Source: Nitzschia sp. DOCU1 (Eukaryota > Bacillariophyta > Bacillariophyceae > Bacillariales > Bacillariaceae). Taken from it: a stretch of DNA of 64,000 nucleotides. Within the stretch, counting starts at the first letter, position 1, and each line of letters starts with the position of its first letter. The translations under genes were made by a program, and so were the position numbers. Below are positions 49,276-60,917 of this stretch, piece by piece. The notes under the pieces were generated by a model, which had not been told where the DNA came from, made no database searches, and saw only the letters and a program-made list of their open reading frames with translations. The stretch covers positions 1,674,001 to 1,738,000 of the forward strand of contig OX595989.1 of the NCBI GenBank assembly GCA_951394045.1, given 5' to 3'.

Positions 49276-50673
49276 TTATTGCATTCGAATTCGTTTGGAA
49301 CTGATGTCTTCTTCAGGACGCATACCTTCTCTTTCTTCACTGGATGTAGTAGAATCGGCAAGTGGATCACCTAAAACCGATCGACGCTTCCGTAGTTCTG
49401 CGCGCATTATCTGACTAATCTTCTCCTGGGCTGCCTTCTCTGGCACTACCTCCCATCCCTCTGTTGTTCTCCGGAGAAATCGACCTCCTCCCTGCTTGAC
49501 CGAGTTCAAAATATGGATCGTTGTCATTGTCTTCGTCACCCTTTCCGTGGCTTCCATGTATTGCTCAGCATACTCTATAACGAGTCTCGTAAGGTGAGCG
49601 TTCCCGTGCCACGAGTGAAAAGGTGGGCCGCGGCCGCACAATACGTCCATTTTAGTTGGAAACAGAGCGAAACCAGGCGTCGCCGACTGTTCCTCGAGGC
49701 GTCTTGCGGCTGCTTCCGTTTGTTGGCGCTCACGGATATATGCTTCGATGGATGCCTGGGACAAGACCCCTTCGCCAGGGGATAAACAGTGCTGCAAGTT
49801 CACGCCAAACTGCATCAAAGCGTACTGTACCTCCAACTTCGAGCCAAAGTGGGTACGTTCACGAAGCCGACCATTCTTCCCAACCAGCACGTGGACAAGG
49901 TTCAAGAAGGTACGAACAGCCGGCTGGTCGTAACATAGATGGAAAGCACAAGTCCGGAACGGCCATGCAGTTAGGATTCTTTCTGTTTTCAAAATAAAAT
50001 CGATGAATTGGCCGACGGAGGACCTCCATTCTCCGAAACAATTGACAACTTTCACGACACCCTTCTTTTGAATTTCTTCGTTCTCTTCGAGGGCCGACAT
50101 GATCTGGTACCAGTTATATCGAACAAGTGATTTCCAGTTCGATACGTCGTACAGACATAGTGTCTGGAAATAAATGCCCCTCCCTTGTCGATCTCGCAAT
50201 AGCTGAGTGGAGCCACTACGCATGCATATCATTTCTTCTCCCGTCAAGTCGTCCAGTGTGATTTTCTTGGTTAGCTTGTCGTCACCAAACAAGAGGAGTT
50301 TGTACTCGAAGTGTCTGTACATTGATTCAGCCGCTTTGGCGGGATCAAATCGTTCTGCACGCAAGAACATCATGTGAAACTTGTCGTCGGTTTCCAAAGA
50401 TGGCTTCAAGAAAATAGCTCGATCGAGCGCCTTTTTCTTCTGCCTGGGAACCTTGGAAAGTTCGTCTCGCATTTCTTGAAGACAGGCCGAGACAAATTCT
50501 GGCGCTTCGTCCGTAATTTGAGAGACACCGTGAACCTCCTCGTACACGAGTTCTCGCTGTTCGACAGTCAACTCATTCATCTCTCTTGCCATGAGATCTC
50601 CGTTGACTTCGACATCCTCAGGGCGATTGTGTCGTCGTACCGCCGTACCGCTTCCGCCACTGCAGCAAACCAT
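49276..50673 (-). CDS. CRAL-TRIO (Sec14-like) protein fused to a DUF6824 domain
   Basis: One exon, 465 aa from ATG at 50673 (MVCCSGGSGTAVRRHN, where the leading CC could be acylated). Residues about 80-290 are Sec14-like: MMFLRAERFDPAKAAESMYR (CRAL-TRIO N-terminal helices), GRGIYFQTLCLYDVSN, and the lipid-pocket region with KVVNCFGEWRSSVGQFIDFI. Residues about 335-425 start DVLCGRGPPFHSWHGNAHLT and continue through FLRRTTEGWEVVPEKAAQEK, the pattern of DUF6824, a domain abundant in diatoms with unknown function. Sec14 domains shuttle phosphoinositides, phosphatidylcholine or other lipids. The combination suggests a lipid-sensing or transfer protein tied to whatever DUF6824 binds. Its position beside CTL gene C is suggestive but not proof of a shared role. 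Confidence 0.82.
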   Translation of the reverse strand: MVCCSGGSGTAVRRHNRPEDVEVNGDLMAREMNELTVEQRELVYEEVHGVSQITDEAPEFVSACLQEMRDELSKVPRQKKKALDRAIFLKPSLETDDKFHMMFLRAERFDPAKAAESMYRHFEYKLLLFGDDKLTKKITLDDLTGEEMICMRSGSTQLLRDRQGRGIYFQTLCLYDVSNWKSLVRYNWYQIMSALEENEEIQKKGVVKVVNCFGEWRSSVGQFIDFILKTERILTAWPFRTCAFHLCYDQPAVRTFLNLVHVLVGKNGRLRERTHFGSKLEVQYALMQFGVNLQHCLSPGEGVLSQASIEAYIRERQQTEAAARRLEEQSATPGFALFPTKMDVLCGRGPPFHSWHGNAHLTRLVIEYAEQYMEATERVTKTMTTIHILNSVKQGGGRFLRRTTEGWEVVPEKAAQEKISQIMRAELRKRRSVLGDPLADSTTSSEEREGMRPEEDISSKRIRMQ

Positions 50674-51180
50674 CCTTCATGCCAACAACTCTGAGTTGCG
50701 GGAAACTAGCAATATCTCCAGCTCAAATCGTTGATGTTGTGGACGACGAAAGGCTATCGTAGCTACCCATCTGGATTAGATTGCCTGGGTGGCAAAAGAT
50801 AGGACCTGCTACTCGACTACGACCCACTCACTTTGACCGATAGTACGGTAGTTTATACCTGGTATGCGACGCACGCCATGACACATAATGCTGGCTATGT
50901 ACCTAACACCGCCGCATGGGACGAGTACCATATGTGCGTCATTACATAACGATACTTTCTGTATGCGCCAATTTGCGTGTTAAATGGAGTGTTCTATTTT
51001 AGTGATGCCCCGGCGTCTAAATTTCTTCCCATTCTACTGCAGACGCGGGCAATACTGTTCGGATTTTGGCCTTGACTGGAATGTCGTGCAAACATAAATA
51101 TTTAACGGCAAAGATGCGGAAATCGGTTCTCCTCTATATTTTTTTAAGAGTATCGGCAGTTCATTCTGGGGAGCTTCTGT
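50674..51180. other. Intergenic region between same-strand genes
   Basis: It lies upstream of the Sec14-like gene and downstream of the ABC gene. No feature is recognised beyond AT-rich sequence near 51135. Confidence 0.45.
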
Positions 51181-52339
51181 CTAATTATGATGTTTAGCCA
51201 TGACGCCGGCATTCCCCATCATATCGCTCAGTCGTCCTTGACGAGTTTGAGTCGATGTAGTCACATCTAGAGGAATGTTTCTTCCGCTAGCATATCCACC
51301 TTGGCGATCGGTGGGGTCGCATTCCATATGCTCATGTTGAGCCTTTTCAAACTTGCCAAGTCTTCGAGCTTCTTCTAGTTCCTTTCGTAGCCAGTGGTCG
51401 GCTATGGCTAGCATCTTCGACGGATGGTTGTCCCGCTTTAGTTGCTGGTAGACCTCAAGTTCTTCCATCTTGCCTTGCCAGCCACATTTCCCTTCATTTG
51501 TCAAATAGAACAGATGCGACGCCCATTCATCAAGGCCGTCAAAAATGTGGGTGGCATAGAGGATGGTCGCCTTGCGCTCGTCAGATTCCCGGACCAGCCA
51601 TTTCAAAAGATCCTGTCGGACGCAGACATCCAAGCTGGTAGTAATTTCATCCAACAGCAAGATCTTAAAGGGTCGAACCAATCCCAACATGATTTGCACA
51701 CGGCGACGCTGGCCATCCGATAGTTGATGCATGTGCCAATTCAAATCAATGCCCAACAATTGCACGAGTTCATCCCGACGCTCTGGATACGACTGTTGAA
51801 GCTTCTCCATCATTTTGTGTACGGGAATATCTGCCATCAAAGGAACACTGGCACCTACGAAAGCAATTGAAGTCATACCCCAGTCGCAGTCGAGGTAAGC
51901 ACGATGAAAGTTGAGTTTGGTATCGCGGAAGGAATTGAGTCCCAAAACTTTAACTTCTTGTTGCGTGAGGTGGCGGCCTGCCAAAATTCGGAGAAGTGTC
52001 GATTTACCACTGCAAAGTGCAAATGTGTTGACGAGACGAAATTATGAGAAAGACGGGGTAGAAATGACACAAAAAGACGACATGGTCAATGACATATTGT
52101 CGCAAATCAACATTTCGGCGCGTCTCGTACCTTCCGTTGGCACCAATCAATAAACACCGAGATCCTGTCTCCAATGTCAAATTGAGACTTACAAGGGTCG
52201 GTTTCACTTTCGTATTGACCAACGCACTTCCGCTATTGCTGTATGCGAAACTCAAATCCTTCACTTCGATGGCATTGGGACCGTAGTCGTTAATGACGGG
52301 CAATGGCTTGGGCTGCACAGCTGGCTTTGGAGCAGTCAT
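51181..52339 (-). CDS. CAF16: CAF16-like cytosolic ABC ATPase (2 exons)
   Basis: Minus-strand exons 52339-52131 and 52009-51181, separated by a 121-bp GTACGA...GCAG intron, give 345 aa. The splice falls inside the Walker A loop and rebuilds GANGSGKST. Other motifs: LSDGQRRRVQI (ABC signature, residues 166-176), ILLLDEITTSLD (Walker B, about 186) and ILYATHIFDGLDEWASHLFY (H-loop). No membrane segment is present, so it is a stand-alone nucleotide-binding protein. It resembles yeast Caf16 and plant ABCI19-21 in length and in the IFDGLDEW motif. Caf16 associates with the CCR4-NOT complex and transcription; the plant relatives act in hormone and light responses. The role here is inferred from homology only. 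The tail is low in complexity. Confidence 0.87.
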
Positions 52340-53139
52340 GTTTGTTGAGCTAGCGATTTTACTGTAAAGTGAGGTTGTGGCCAGGCGTTGAATCTTCGGA
52401 GCCAAGTGAAATAATGTGGACAGTGCAACGATGATGCACCGACGACGACAAATCCACAACCTTCACTTCGTGGCGAATGATGGCAGACTGAAGTCATCGG
52501 AACGACGTGTTTCGTTGCGACAAACCCAAGATTGTTGTCGCACGCGCAAATTTCGTTCCGGGAACGTTCCTTCGTGACTCGAACGTGCGTGATTTAACTG
52601 CATGCAAATCCTTTGACCCGTTTGATTGGACTACCTTCCGCAGTTGCTGAATTCGACGAAACTTTCACCACCACTTTCTACTTTGGCAGGAGGCCCTTTT
52701 AAGTACTATGCTATGGTAGACTCCTCTCTCAATCACGCCGTAGTTTCGACGAAACGATTCATTGAGTTGATGACAAGAATTCTACTGCTCGAAGTGCCAT
52801 AAAACGAAAAGAGGGTCAACCTTCTGTGTACTAGTAATGAGTTTTTTCTCGTTGAAGCAGCATCAACCAATCTCCAATTTCCTCGCTTCATCCTGATGAT
52901 AGAAGGAATCATAGATCAATACCATGAACAGTCTCAAGACCCATTGTTCGCATTCCTGAATGAGTGGTAGATGAGGTCCACAATGAACAAAACAAACAAC
53001 GAAGCACCAGACTCTCCTTACGCATCGCTTCAAAAATTTGTATTTCTAAGAGGTCTATTAGAGATATCCAAGAGATTCCTATATATCGATGAACCGTCTT
53101 CGATATTTCAACAACACCCATAACCCCCTTCGTGAAGTG
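52340..53139. other. Intergenic region between same-strand genes
   Basis: About 800 bp. The ABC-gene frame stays open upstream to about 52459 with no better ATG. No other gene, repeat or RNA recognised. Confidence 0.45.
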
Positions 53140-53775
53140 TTAGTTAACGTATCCACGTCCATTGGGCGTTCGATCTCTGGGTAAGGATGCCACAAATGAG
53201 GCATGCCGACACCTCGAGGAAAACTCCATGCTCTTGGCCGCCAACAGAATGACGTCTTTCTGGCTTAGCTGTCGCTGACGTTCTTGTTCCTCCAAAACTA
53301 GACTTCGAACAAACAGTTTGTGCATGGCACGTTGACGAGCATAAGGGTGTGCATCGTCGGCAAGTCCCAAAACGCATTGATCTTCGTTGTCTGCGACTAA
53401 GCCGCCTCTTCGAATCAATGACCTGGTCTGCCTACATTCATTTTGAATTCGTTTTAAATCCTTTTTCCGGTACCAAGTATCCTTTTTCAGCTTGTTGCTC
53501 ATGGACTCGAGATTGGGGACTTCATGAACTTGAGGCACGGTATGAAATCGGACCCGCTTAAACAATTGTCGTTGACGATTGGGTGCTAAAACGTACGGAG
53601 ATGTGGGTGGTGAGGAGAGGGCATGCTTGGCATCCCGAACATGAAAACTCGACTCGGAGGTTGTTGGCTCCGCGGAAGGAACTAGCAAATGCAACGGTGC
53701 ATTGCCAGCTTTGGCACTACTCGCAGATTCTACTGAGAAGGCAACGCCAGCATTCTTTTTCCCGTCGAGTCTCAT
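53140..53775 (-). CDS. Diatom-type protein of unknown function (KRVRF/CVLGL motif family)
   Basis: One exon, 211 aa from ATG at 53775. The middle carries KRVRFHTVPQVHEVP, then DTWYRKKDLKRIQNECRQT, then QCVLGLADDAHPYARQRA, and a helical VRSLVLEEQERQRQ. I recall this succession (VxF...V..V.....WY.+.DLK.I..E......CV.GL......+..R......VL.EQ..Q) from many uncharacterised diatom proteins; that is recollection, not a search. The N-terminus is Ser/Pro-rich and low in complexity. There is no signal peptide, membrane helix or catalytic motif. The function is unknown. Confidence 0.72.
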   Translation of the reverse strand: MRLDGKKNAGVAFSVESASSAKAGNAPLHLLVPSAEPTTSESSFHVRDAKHALSSPPTSPYVLAPNRQRQLFKRVRFHTVPQVHEVPNLESMSNKLKKDTWYRKKDLKRIQNECRQTRSLIRRGGLVADNEDQCVLGLADDAHPYARQRAMHKLFVRSLVLEEQERQRQLSQKDVILLAAKSMEFSSRCRHASFVASLPRDRTPNGRGYVN

Positions 53776-54649
53776 GGTTAAAATTCAGAAGGAGAGTGGA
53801 GTAGTTCTTTTGTTGTTTGTTTTAATGTCCCTTATCCAAGCAACAATGCCCCTTTCAATGGAAATCCTCTCTTCTCTTGAGTGATGATGATTTGCGAACT
53901 GACAGTCATCTGCATGGCCAGTGGACTACGGAGAAACTCATTCACCACCACATGTGCACAGCCAATAAATGCCAAGAAGCTTTTTTGTTGAGGTTCCATT
54001 CCGTAGGATTTGCGTTGAATTGAGTACCACGGATTTCGAAACTGCCGAATCAGGCGGCCGCCGCCAAAACAAACACGGGAAAAGCGCTCCCTCCACCATG
54101 AGGCATATATTTCGAGTCGGAAACATAATCGATTATGATGTACCACCATCTCATTTCAATAAGTAAAAATGTCAACCCAGGTAAACTTCAAGTCTTGAGT
54201 CAAGTTGTTTTTCCTATGTTACTTAGGTACTGTTGTCGATACGTCCAGTACTGTGGGGTGCATTTAACAGTACCTCGCGTACTGATGACTGGGCACAAAG
54301 GACCAACCAAAATATTCCCCTCTTTCCGGTCGCGAAACTGTGACAGGGCACTTTCCGACTAACCAGGTATAGTACTGGTAGAGGCATAATCCTCAAAGAG
54401 CGAAAACCCAGGAACAACACTCTCTCCTCGCGCCATGTGTCAGTAAGAAGTTACATCTGTCTCTGCAGTATCCATAAACATACAAAGTCCAAAGTTCCAG
54501 ATCGCTGCTTCCGTCCGTCCGCCATCCTGCCGTTTGTCTTTTGTCGTCGTGTGGCGACGAAGCAAGCCAGGCAAGCCTTCTCGCTTGTGGCACGACAATG
54601 CCATTTTGATGCTCTTTGTCCATGCAACAGGGTGAGCATTATTTTCACC
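53776..54649. other. Intergenic region between divergent genes
   Basis: About 870 bp with no recognised gene. AGTACT-rich sequence occurs at about 54220-54300. The frame of the downstream membrane-protein gene is open back to about 54437 without an ATG. Confidence 0.45.
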
Positions 54650-57600
54650 ATGATGCCCCCACCGCCTCCTCCTCCTCCCCCGAGGCGAGGGACGGGAACA
54701 ACGAACAATAATAATGGATCTACCAGTCGGCCGTTGCCACCTCCACCGCCTCCCCCTCCCCCAGCTGCTGCCAAGCCAAAACCGGCGCCGCCAGCTCCTT
54801 ACATGATATCGTCGCCATCACCTGTGGTTCCCATGGCAAAAAGCAATGAGCCATACGGTGAAATCCCCTCGCCAACGGCTGCTGCTTCCAAGATTCATCA
54901 TCGACATTCAGCGGCAGCACAAGCGCCGATTCCTCCGACGTTTGCCTACGGCATTGGAAGTGGGGCGAGCAGTTCGTACCCCCTCCCTCCATCCTCCTAT
55001 CCACAACCAAAAATGTCCAAGAAAGACCGTCAGGCGTCCGTTTCTTCCGCTACTGATGCAGCAGATAACCCCCTGCAATATGAATACAACTCCAAGGCAT
55101 TGGCGTTTCTGATCCCTTCTCTAGTGTCGATTCTATGGTGGCACGAATCACCGGTCATTCTGCAGGTGCTCTTAATTCTGGGGTTGATCTTGTATGGATT
55201 GGATATGATTAATGCCCGAGACTCTCTTCCTGTGGTGGCTTGGATAGGGGCCTTGATAATGACCATGGTTAGTGGATTTGCCACTCTGCTCCAAGTGGAT
55301 GATTCGGAAGCGTCAGGAAGTGCAATGATTCTCTACCTGATTCGGCTGGCAGTGGAAGGAATCTTTTTCTGCATCGTGGTAAGTGGCGGCCTAATAATAT
55401 ACTATGATTTTACACGAGACTGTGCATCCTCACTCTCTTTTGGATTGTGATCTAGGCTTGCTGGTTCAATCTCCAATTCTCATGGCTACATCGAGATGTT
55501 CCGACCGTTGCAAAGAGTATGGAACAGGCATTGCATTCCATATTGCCACCCATTGCGGCGTCTATTTTGTCATATCATGTTGCCCGCTTACTAATGGATT
55601 ACTGGGGAATGGATCGAGTGGCCACGTTTCTGCCACATTTGTTTGCCATGCTGCTGGCGGCTGGAATGTTGTCGTTGGGATGCACCTATAGTTCCTTTGT
55701 TCCACATCATGCAGAGGAAGACGAAACCCTGCCACCAACGTCATCGTCGTATGCGATTACTTCGTTTGCAGCCCGGGGCCATTCCATGCTGTTGCTATTG
55801 GTGCCGGGGACGATGCATGTGCTCATGTTTCGACAACGGATTCTCAGTCGACACGCAGCTTCCGATGAACTCCACGACTTGATTCTGGTCTGGACCATTC
55901 CTTACTTGTTGCACTGTGGAGTCTTGCTGTTAAGTCCAGCCAGCTGTCCCTACAAGTTGTCTATGAAATATTTTCCAGATGTCAGGGAGAAGACATTGCG
56001 ATGGGCAGCCATCCCGTTTGCAGCATCGCTCTTGGCTTCCTTGGCGGCTCAGCAACGGTACATTATTCCTCTTTGTCACAAGGTTTCCTATCAATTCAAT
56101 GGTCATGATCATCCACCGAGTTGGGTTGTATCGGGATACTTGACATCGGCAACCTTGTTTACGTTGGTTGCCATTTGGACTTGGGGACGGAAATCGGCAG
56201 TTACAGGAGAGGTGCTCTTTGGAGACTATCACGAGGATGTTGTGCAATTATCCATTTCTGCCAGTGGAATGCTTTTCGGTAAAGCATTTGGTATTCCATG
56301 GAGTTTGACACCACTACCGATTTTAGGATTTTTGGGAATTGCTGTCTGGTTCACTACGCGGATGCTTCGGTACTTGTCGCTCTTTTTGTTCGTTTTCCAC
56401 GCCGGGGCTGTGGTGCTATTTAGCTATCGATTTGCATCTATCAATATTCATATACCTTTGGCGATTCCAGGTTTTGAAGTCGGGTTGTCTCGATTGGGAA
56501 ATCTCGAAGCCATGACAGCCGTCGCAATTGGTTTAGTGGCAGGTTTTGCAGTACGCCCACCAGGAGGCCTTGGAGCCTCCTTTTTGAAACGAGTCGATGT
56601 GGCGGGTATGATTCTCATTTGCTATGAGTTAATGCTGACAGCTCTGGAAATTACCCTGCTCAAGCGGCCAGCACCTCGCGAGATGGTTGGACAAGAGTCA
56701 GACACGGGCGTGGAAGATTCGGGATTCCTTTATGATCATGCGACGGCAATGTTGACGAGTTTGGCCGTTGTGGCAATCACAGTTTTTATGCAACGAATGA
56801 AAATCGTTTCTGCGAAATCGAGCATTGTGGCACTTTCATTGGGTATTGCCAAAGCTATCGCTGTTCTTATTGATGCCAATGAGGCAGATGGAAAGTTTCG
56901 GACCGAGTCCAAGGAAGAACATCTTGCCCAAAGAATGTTCTATCGAACCTTGGTGGCGTCGTCTTTGCTAATTGTCATGATGGCGCCCAGGGCGATCCTG
57001 GCACCCATTCATTTGAAAACGACTGCACGGCACAAACGGTCGCTAGCGGATGGAAAGCCCCTTGGATCCATCCCTCCGTCTGCTGTACGAAATATCATGG
57101 CGTACACCCTCGTGATTCTTCCTGCTTCGCTGCTGTCATCGGTCCCCATGGTTTTGACGCCTCTGATCATGGCTTTGTCGTCCCATTATGGTGGCGGGGC
57201 TTATTACAAGGTAGCCCCTCCCCTCTCTGAAATGGCTGGGTTCGCACTGACCTTGTGGGGTCTATCCAGTTTGTCCATGTTAAATTACTATCTGCCAGAT
57301 GGCGGAGGCGAAACTTGGAAAAAAGCGTCAGCACTTACTCTGCTCATGGGTGTGGGAGTCATTTTTTCGGCTCCAACCGTCCCGGATTGGATTGCTGGAG
57401 ATAGTGGTCTCGGTGTTTCAAATCCTTATGCTGCAATATCTAGTCTGGGAACGACGCTGGCCTCACAAGGTCGCAACCGAACTGGCGGCTGGGGAATTCT
57501 TTCGGCGTCCTTGGCCACCTTGCTGGCTATCACAGGCCCGCTCGAATTGCGAGAGCGACGGCACCCGTCGGGGCGCAAGGACCAGTACTTGCTGCTCCGC

Positions 57601-58782
57601 CTGATGATCTTCAGCGTTCTCTTTGGCTCTGGTGTCGCGTGGTTCATAACAATTCAAAGCATGGGCCAAGAAAACTTCTTTGAATTGCTCATGACGGCTT
57701 TGGCTTGCATGGTCGTGGCGTTCTTTGGAACTGTGACTTGTGTTTTGGGCTATTTTCTCGAGCTGGAAAATTTTGATGAAGTTGACCAAATTGCCAAGAT
57801 TTGGGCTGGAGCGTTTTGTATCTTCGGAGCGGTGACTGCAGTGCCGGCTCTGGTGTCATCATCTTCGACGATGCACGCGTTTGGTGCTGGTGGATGGCTC
57901 TCGACATATCTCTCGGTAACTGGCTTGGCTCTGTTTTCGCTGACAATGGCACTTCGGTTTCGCCACAACAAAAATCAGGCTACCCGAGGTCTTGGCAATT
58001 TGAGCTGCGTTCTCTCCTATGTCTTTGTCACTTTGGTCCTTTATGGGCGATACGGAGTGTCTGGAATGGACAATACCTTTGCCGTCACAACGATCTTGCG
58101 CGTTCCCGCTTCCGTCATTGGGACCTTTGTATTCTCTCCCATGCTGCTGGCACTGGAGGGCGAAGTTGGAGGTGAACGTCGGAGTCGAGTGTCACGGATA
58201 TCAGGGGGTGGTTCCAAGGCTCCCTCCAACATTATAGGCCTGACCTTGTCGAGTCTTTCGGATGCAAATCGACTCGCACCTCCAATGACTGCCACGGTCG
58301 CAGTCTTCTTTTTGGCTGCGGCTTACGTCATTTTTTTGCGTGGATCCTTTTTCTTTGGCGGGTCATCGGTTGTTACCAGTCATACGGACCTCTTTTCCAA
58401 GGTCCAGGGCGGTGCTACTGGTAGTGAAACTCTGGCACAACTTGCCCAACGCTCCGTATCTCATAGTTTGTCTTTGGTGGTATCCGCTCGCATGGCAGGC
58501 AGTGGCTTTTGGACCGCGTCTAATCCCTTGGGTCCTTTGATTCATTTAGGTGGTTTGGTAGCCACCGTCCCGTCCTTGTATCTTTTGCTACTGCAGACTT
58601 GGACGGGTGTTCGAGCACCCCAATCACAGGTTATTGTGGCATTGCCCGTAAACTTGATTCCGCTCTTGTTTTGCCGAGGCATTCCCGCCATTCCGGCGGC
58701 TGCCTTGATTGGCTCTGTGGGTGGACTCCTTCAGCTTGTGAATCAACACCGAAGTGACCGACGATCCCAAATGCGAATATAG
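54650..58782 (+). CDS. Very large multi-pass membrane protein with polyproline N-terminus (2 exons), unknown function
   Basis: Exons 54650-55378 and 55456-58782 join in phase 0 over a 77-bp intron (GTAAGT...TCTAG) to 1351 aa. The N-terminal 150 residues start MMPPPPPPPPPRR and contain a second proline run (about residues 30-38), then Ser/Pro-rich sequence. From about residue 160 to the end the protein is a long series of hydrophobic segments, at least twenty-five by eye, such as ALAFLIPSLVSILWWHE, VVAWIGALIMTMVSGFATLL and GWGILSASLATLLAITGPLE, separated by short loops. There is no recognisable transporter, channel or enzyme motif. The polyproline segment could bind profilin-like or SH3/WW proteins at the cytosolic face. 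An AATAAA occurs just after the stop (near 58822). No homologous family is recognised. Confidence 0.75.
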
Positions 58783-59131
58783 TAGCTACACCGGTCGGTC
58801 TCTAGAGCTAGTAGCAATAACAATAAAAAAGAAATTTGAAACAAGCTATGGGAAGGTTGAGGATATCAAGGCAACTACTGATATCTATCCGCGAAACCGT
58901 AGGCAAGTCGGATTAGTCATCTTAACTCGAATGTTCTCGGGACTCTGGCGCAACGCACGAATGACTGCCTCTGGTAGAGTTTCTACATGCTGTTCCACGA
59001 ACCAGCTGTCACTTTCTAACGCGACGGAACTTCGAAACGACGATGAAGAGAACAACACTTCAAACACTTTCCATTCGTTGCAACTGATATCATCCTCCTA
59101 CTCACTACTTTACAAGAACACACTTAAAACA
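58783..59131. other. Intergenic region upstream of CTL gene D
   Basis: It contains the 3' flank of the membrane-protein gene and the leader of CTL gene D, whose frame is open upstream. No other feature is recognised. Confidence 0.45.
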
Positions 59132-60780
59132 ATGGAGGATCCCAAGGGAGAAGAATCGAATTTATCCGAGCGCCTCTTGGCGGAGCATCATTCGCATGAG
59201 CAGGATATTAGCGAAATTATTGTCGATCCACTCCAGGCGACTTTGCGAGGAGAAAATCAAACCCCACAATACCGAGATACACCCTTTGCCATTGGATTCC
59301 TTCTTCAGCTCATGGGGGTCGTGTTTCTGGCCGTCTTTTGGGGATTTGGATCTTTGCGTCAAGACGAAGTGGATGATAATAATGAAAGCGACACGCTGTC
59401 ACTCTGGGGATTTTTCTTCTTGCTCCTTTTAGTGAGTACCTCGAGTATTGCCATTGCTGCGGCCTCTCTGGACTTTATGACGTCCCATGCGGAACATTTG
59501 ATGCAAGCTAGTTTGATGATTTCCTGCGTTGTGCTGGCGGCTGTTGTCGTGCTACTCTTTGCCAACGATGCGCCCGGCTTTGGATTTGGTGGTTTATTTG
59601 TCCTAGTGTGCACAGGCCTCTATGCCTACAGTGTGCAACGACGAATTCCCTTTGCCAGTGCCAATTTAAAAACAGCCTTGTCGGCCATTCAAACGAACTA
59701 TGGAGTTTGCATGGTGGCCTATGCGGTGGCCCTACTAGCGAATCTCTGGGTCGTTGTATGGGGCTTGGCGGTACTAGGTGTGGCATTTCGATCGTCGTCC
59801 TGCCAAGAGGGATCGTGTGACATGCACATGAATCCAGTGGCTATTGGCTTCATGTTACTATCGTACTTTTGGACGGCGCAAGTATTGCAGGTACGTGGAA
59901 GAAGGAGGAACATGGATTGTTGTGGGGGACGAGGGTCATGCACCTCTACTGATCTCAACTCATTCTAACCTTTACGCTTTTAGAATGTGATTCATGTGAC
60001 GGTGAGCGGTGTGATTGGAACCTGGTGGTTTGCACCCCAGGAAGCCCAGAGTGCGTTTTCGCCGGCCATTGTCGACTCGTTTTCACGAGCTACCTCGTAT
60101 TCCTTTGGCAGCATTTGTTTTGGAAGTCTATTAGTGGCCATGATTCAAACCTTGGAACAAATCGTTCACACTGTTCGGCAGCAGAATCAACGAAATTCGA
60201 TTATTCTTTGTATTGTCGAGTGCATTTTGCATTTCTTACAACGAATCGGTCAATATTTCAACAAATGGTCCTTTGTGTACGTGGGACTGTATGGGTATGA
60301 CTATCTGACGGCTGGCCGCAAGGCTTTGGAACTCTTTCAATCTCGGGGATGGTCGACGATTATCAAGTAAGTTTCAATCGACACTTGCTTGGTTGGTTGT
60401 TATAGATTTCTTGGAATGTATATCCAGTGTCTTACGCCTTTTGTTCGTTTGGCAGCGACAATCTGGTACACCGGCTGTTGATGCTGATCTGCCTGGTCGT
60501 TGGAGCGCTCACGGGTTTGGTGGGCATGTTCCTTGCCATGGTGACCAAATGGGCCGACCCGGTGCTGGGCGAAGATCCTCACGCACCCATGTTCTTGATC
60601 GGCTGTTTGATTGGATTTTCACTTTCCTACGTCTTGATGGGTGTGGTGTTGAGTGGAGTGGATTCCATTATTGTTTGTTTCGCAGAAGCTCCGGGTGAAT
60701 TTGAAACGCATCATCCTGCTCTATCGCGCGACATGGTGGCAGCGTGGAGACAGGTCTACCCACAAGAGTGTGGATTCTAA
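59132..60780 (+). CDS. Choline transporter-like protein D (CTL/SLC44 family, 3 exons)
   Basis: Exons 59132-59890, 59984-60366 and 60456-60780 give 488 aa. The ATG at 59132 was chosen by length and position relative to the paralogues; the frame is open further upstream, to 58754. Motifs follow the family: RRIPFASANLKTALSAIQTN, NVIHVTVSGVIGTWWF, ATSYSFGSICFGSLLVAMI, WSFVYVGLYGYDYLTAGRKA and SGVDSIIVCFAEAPGEF. The N-terminal part is acidic and shares little with the other three paralogues. Its first intron (VLQ|NVI) coincides with an intron of paralogue A (VIQ|NSV), which shows common ancestry. It lies about 10 kb from paralogue C and is convergent with the NDH-2 gene. Confidence 0.86.
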
Positions 60781-60917
60781 AACGTAATAACGAGGGCACG
60801 GGGTCCCTTCATGTCGATGTAATCATGTGTTGGCGTGATTGCAAAACTTGTAGTATTTTTGGGTGTTCTAATTACTTCTCTATCTATTCGGCGAGTAATA
60901 GCTGTTTGGTATGTAAC

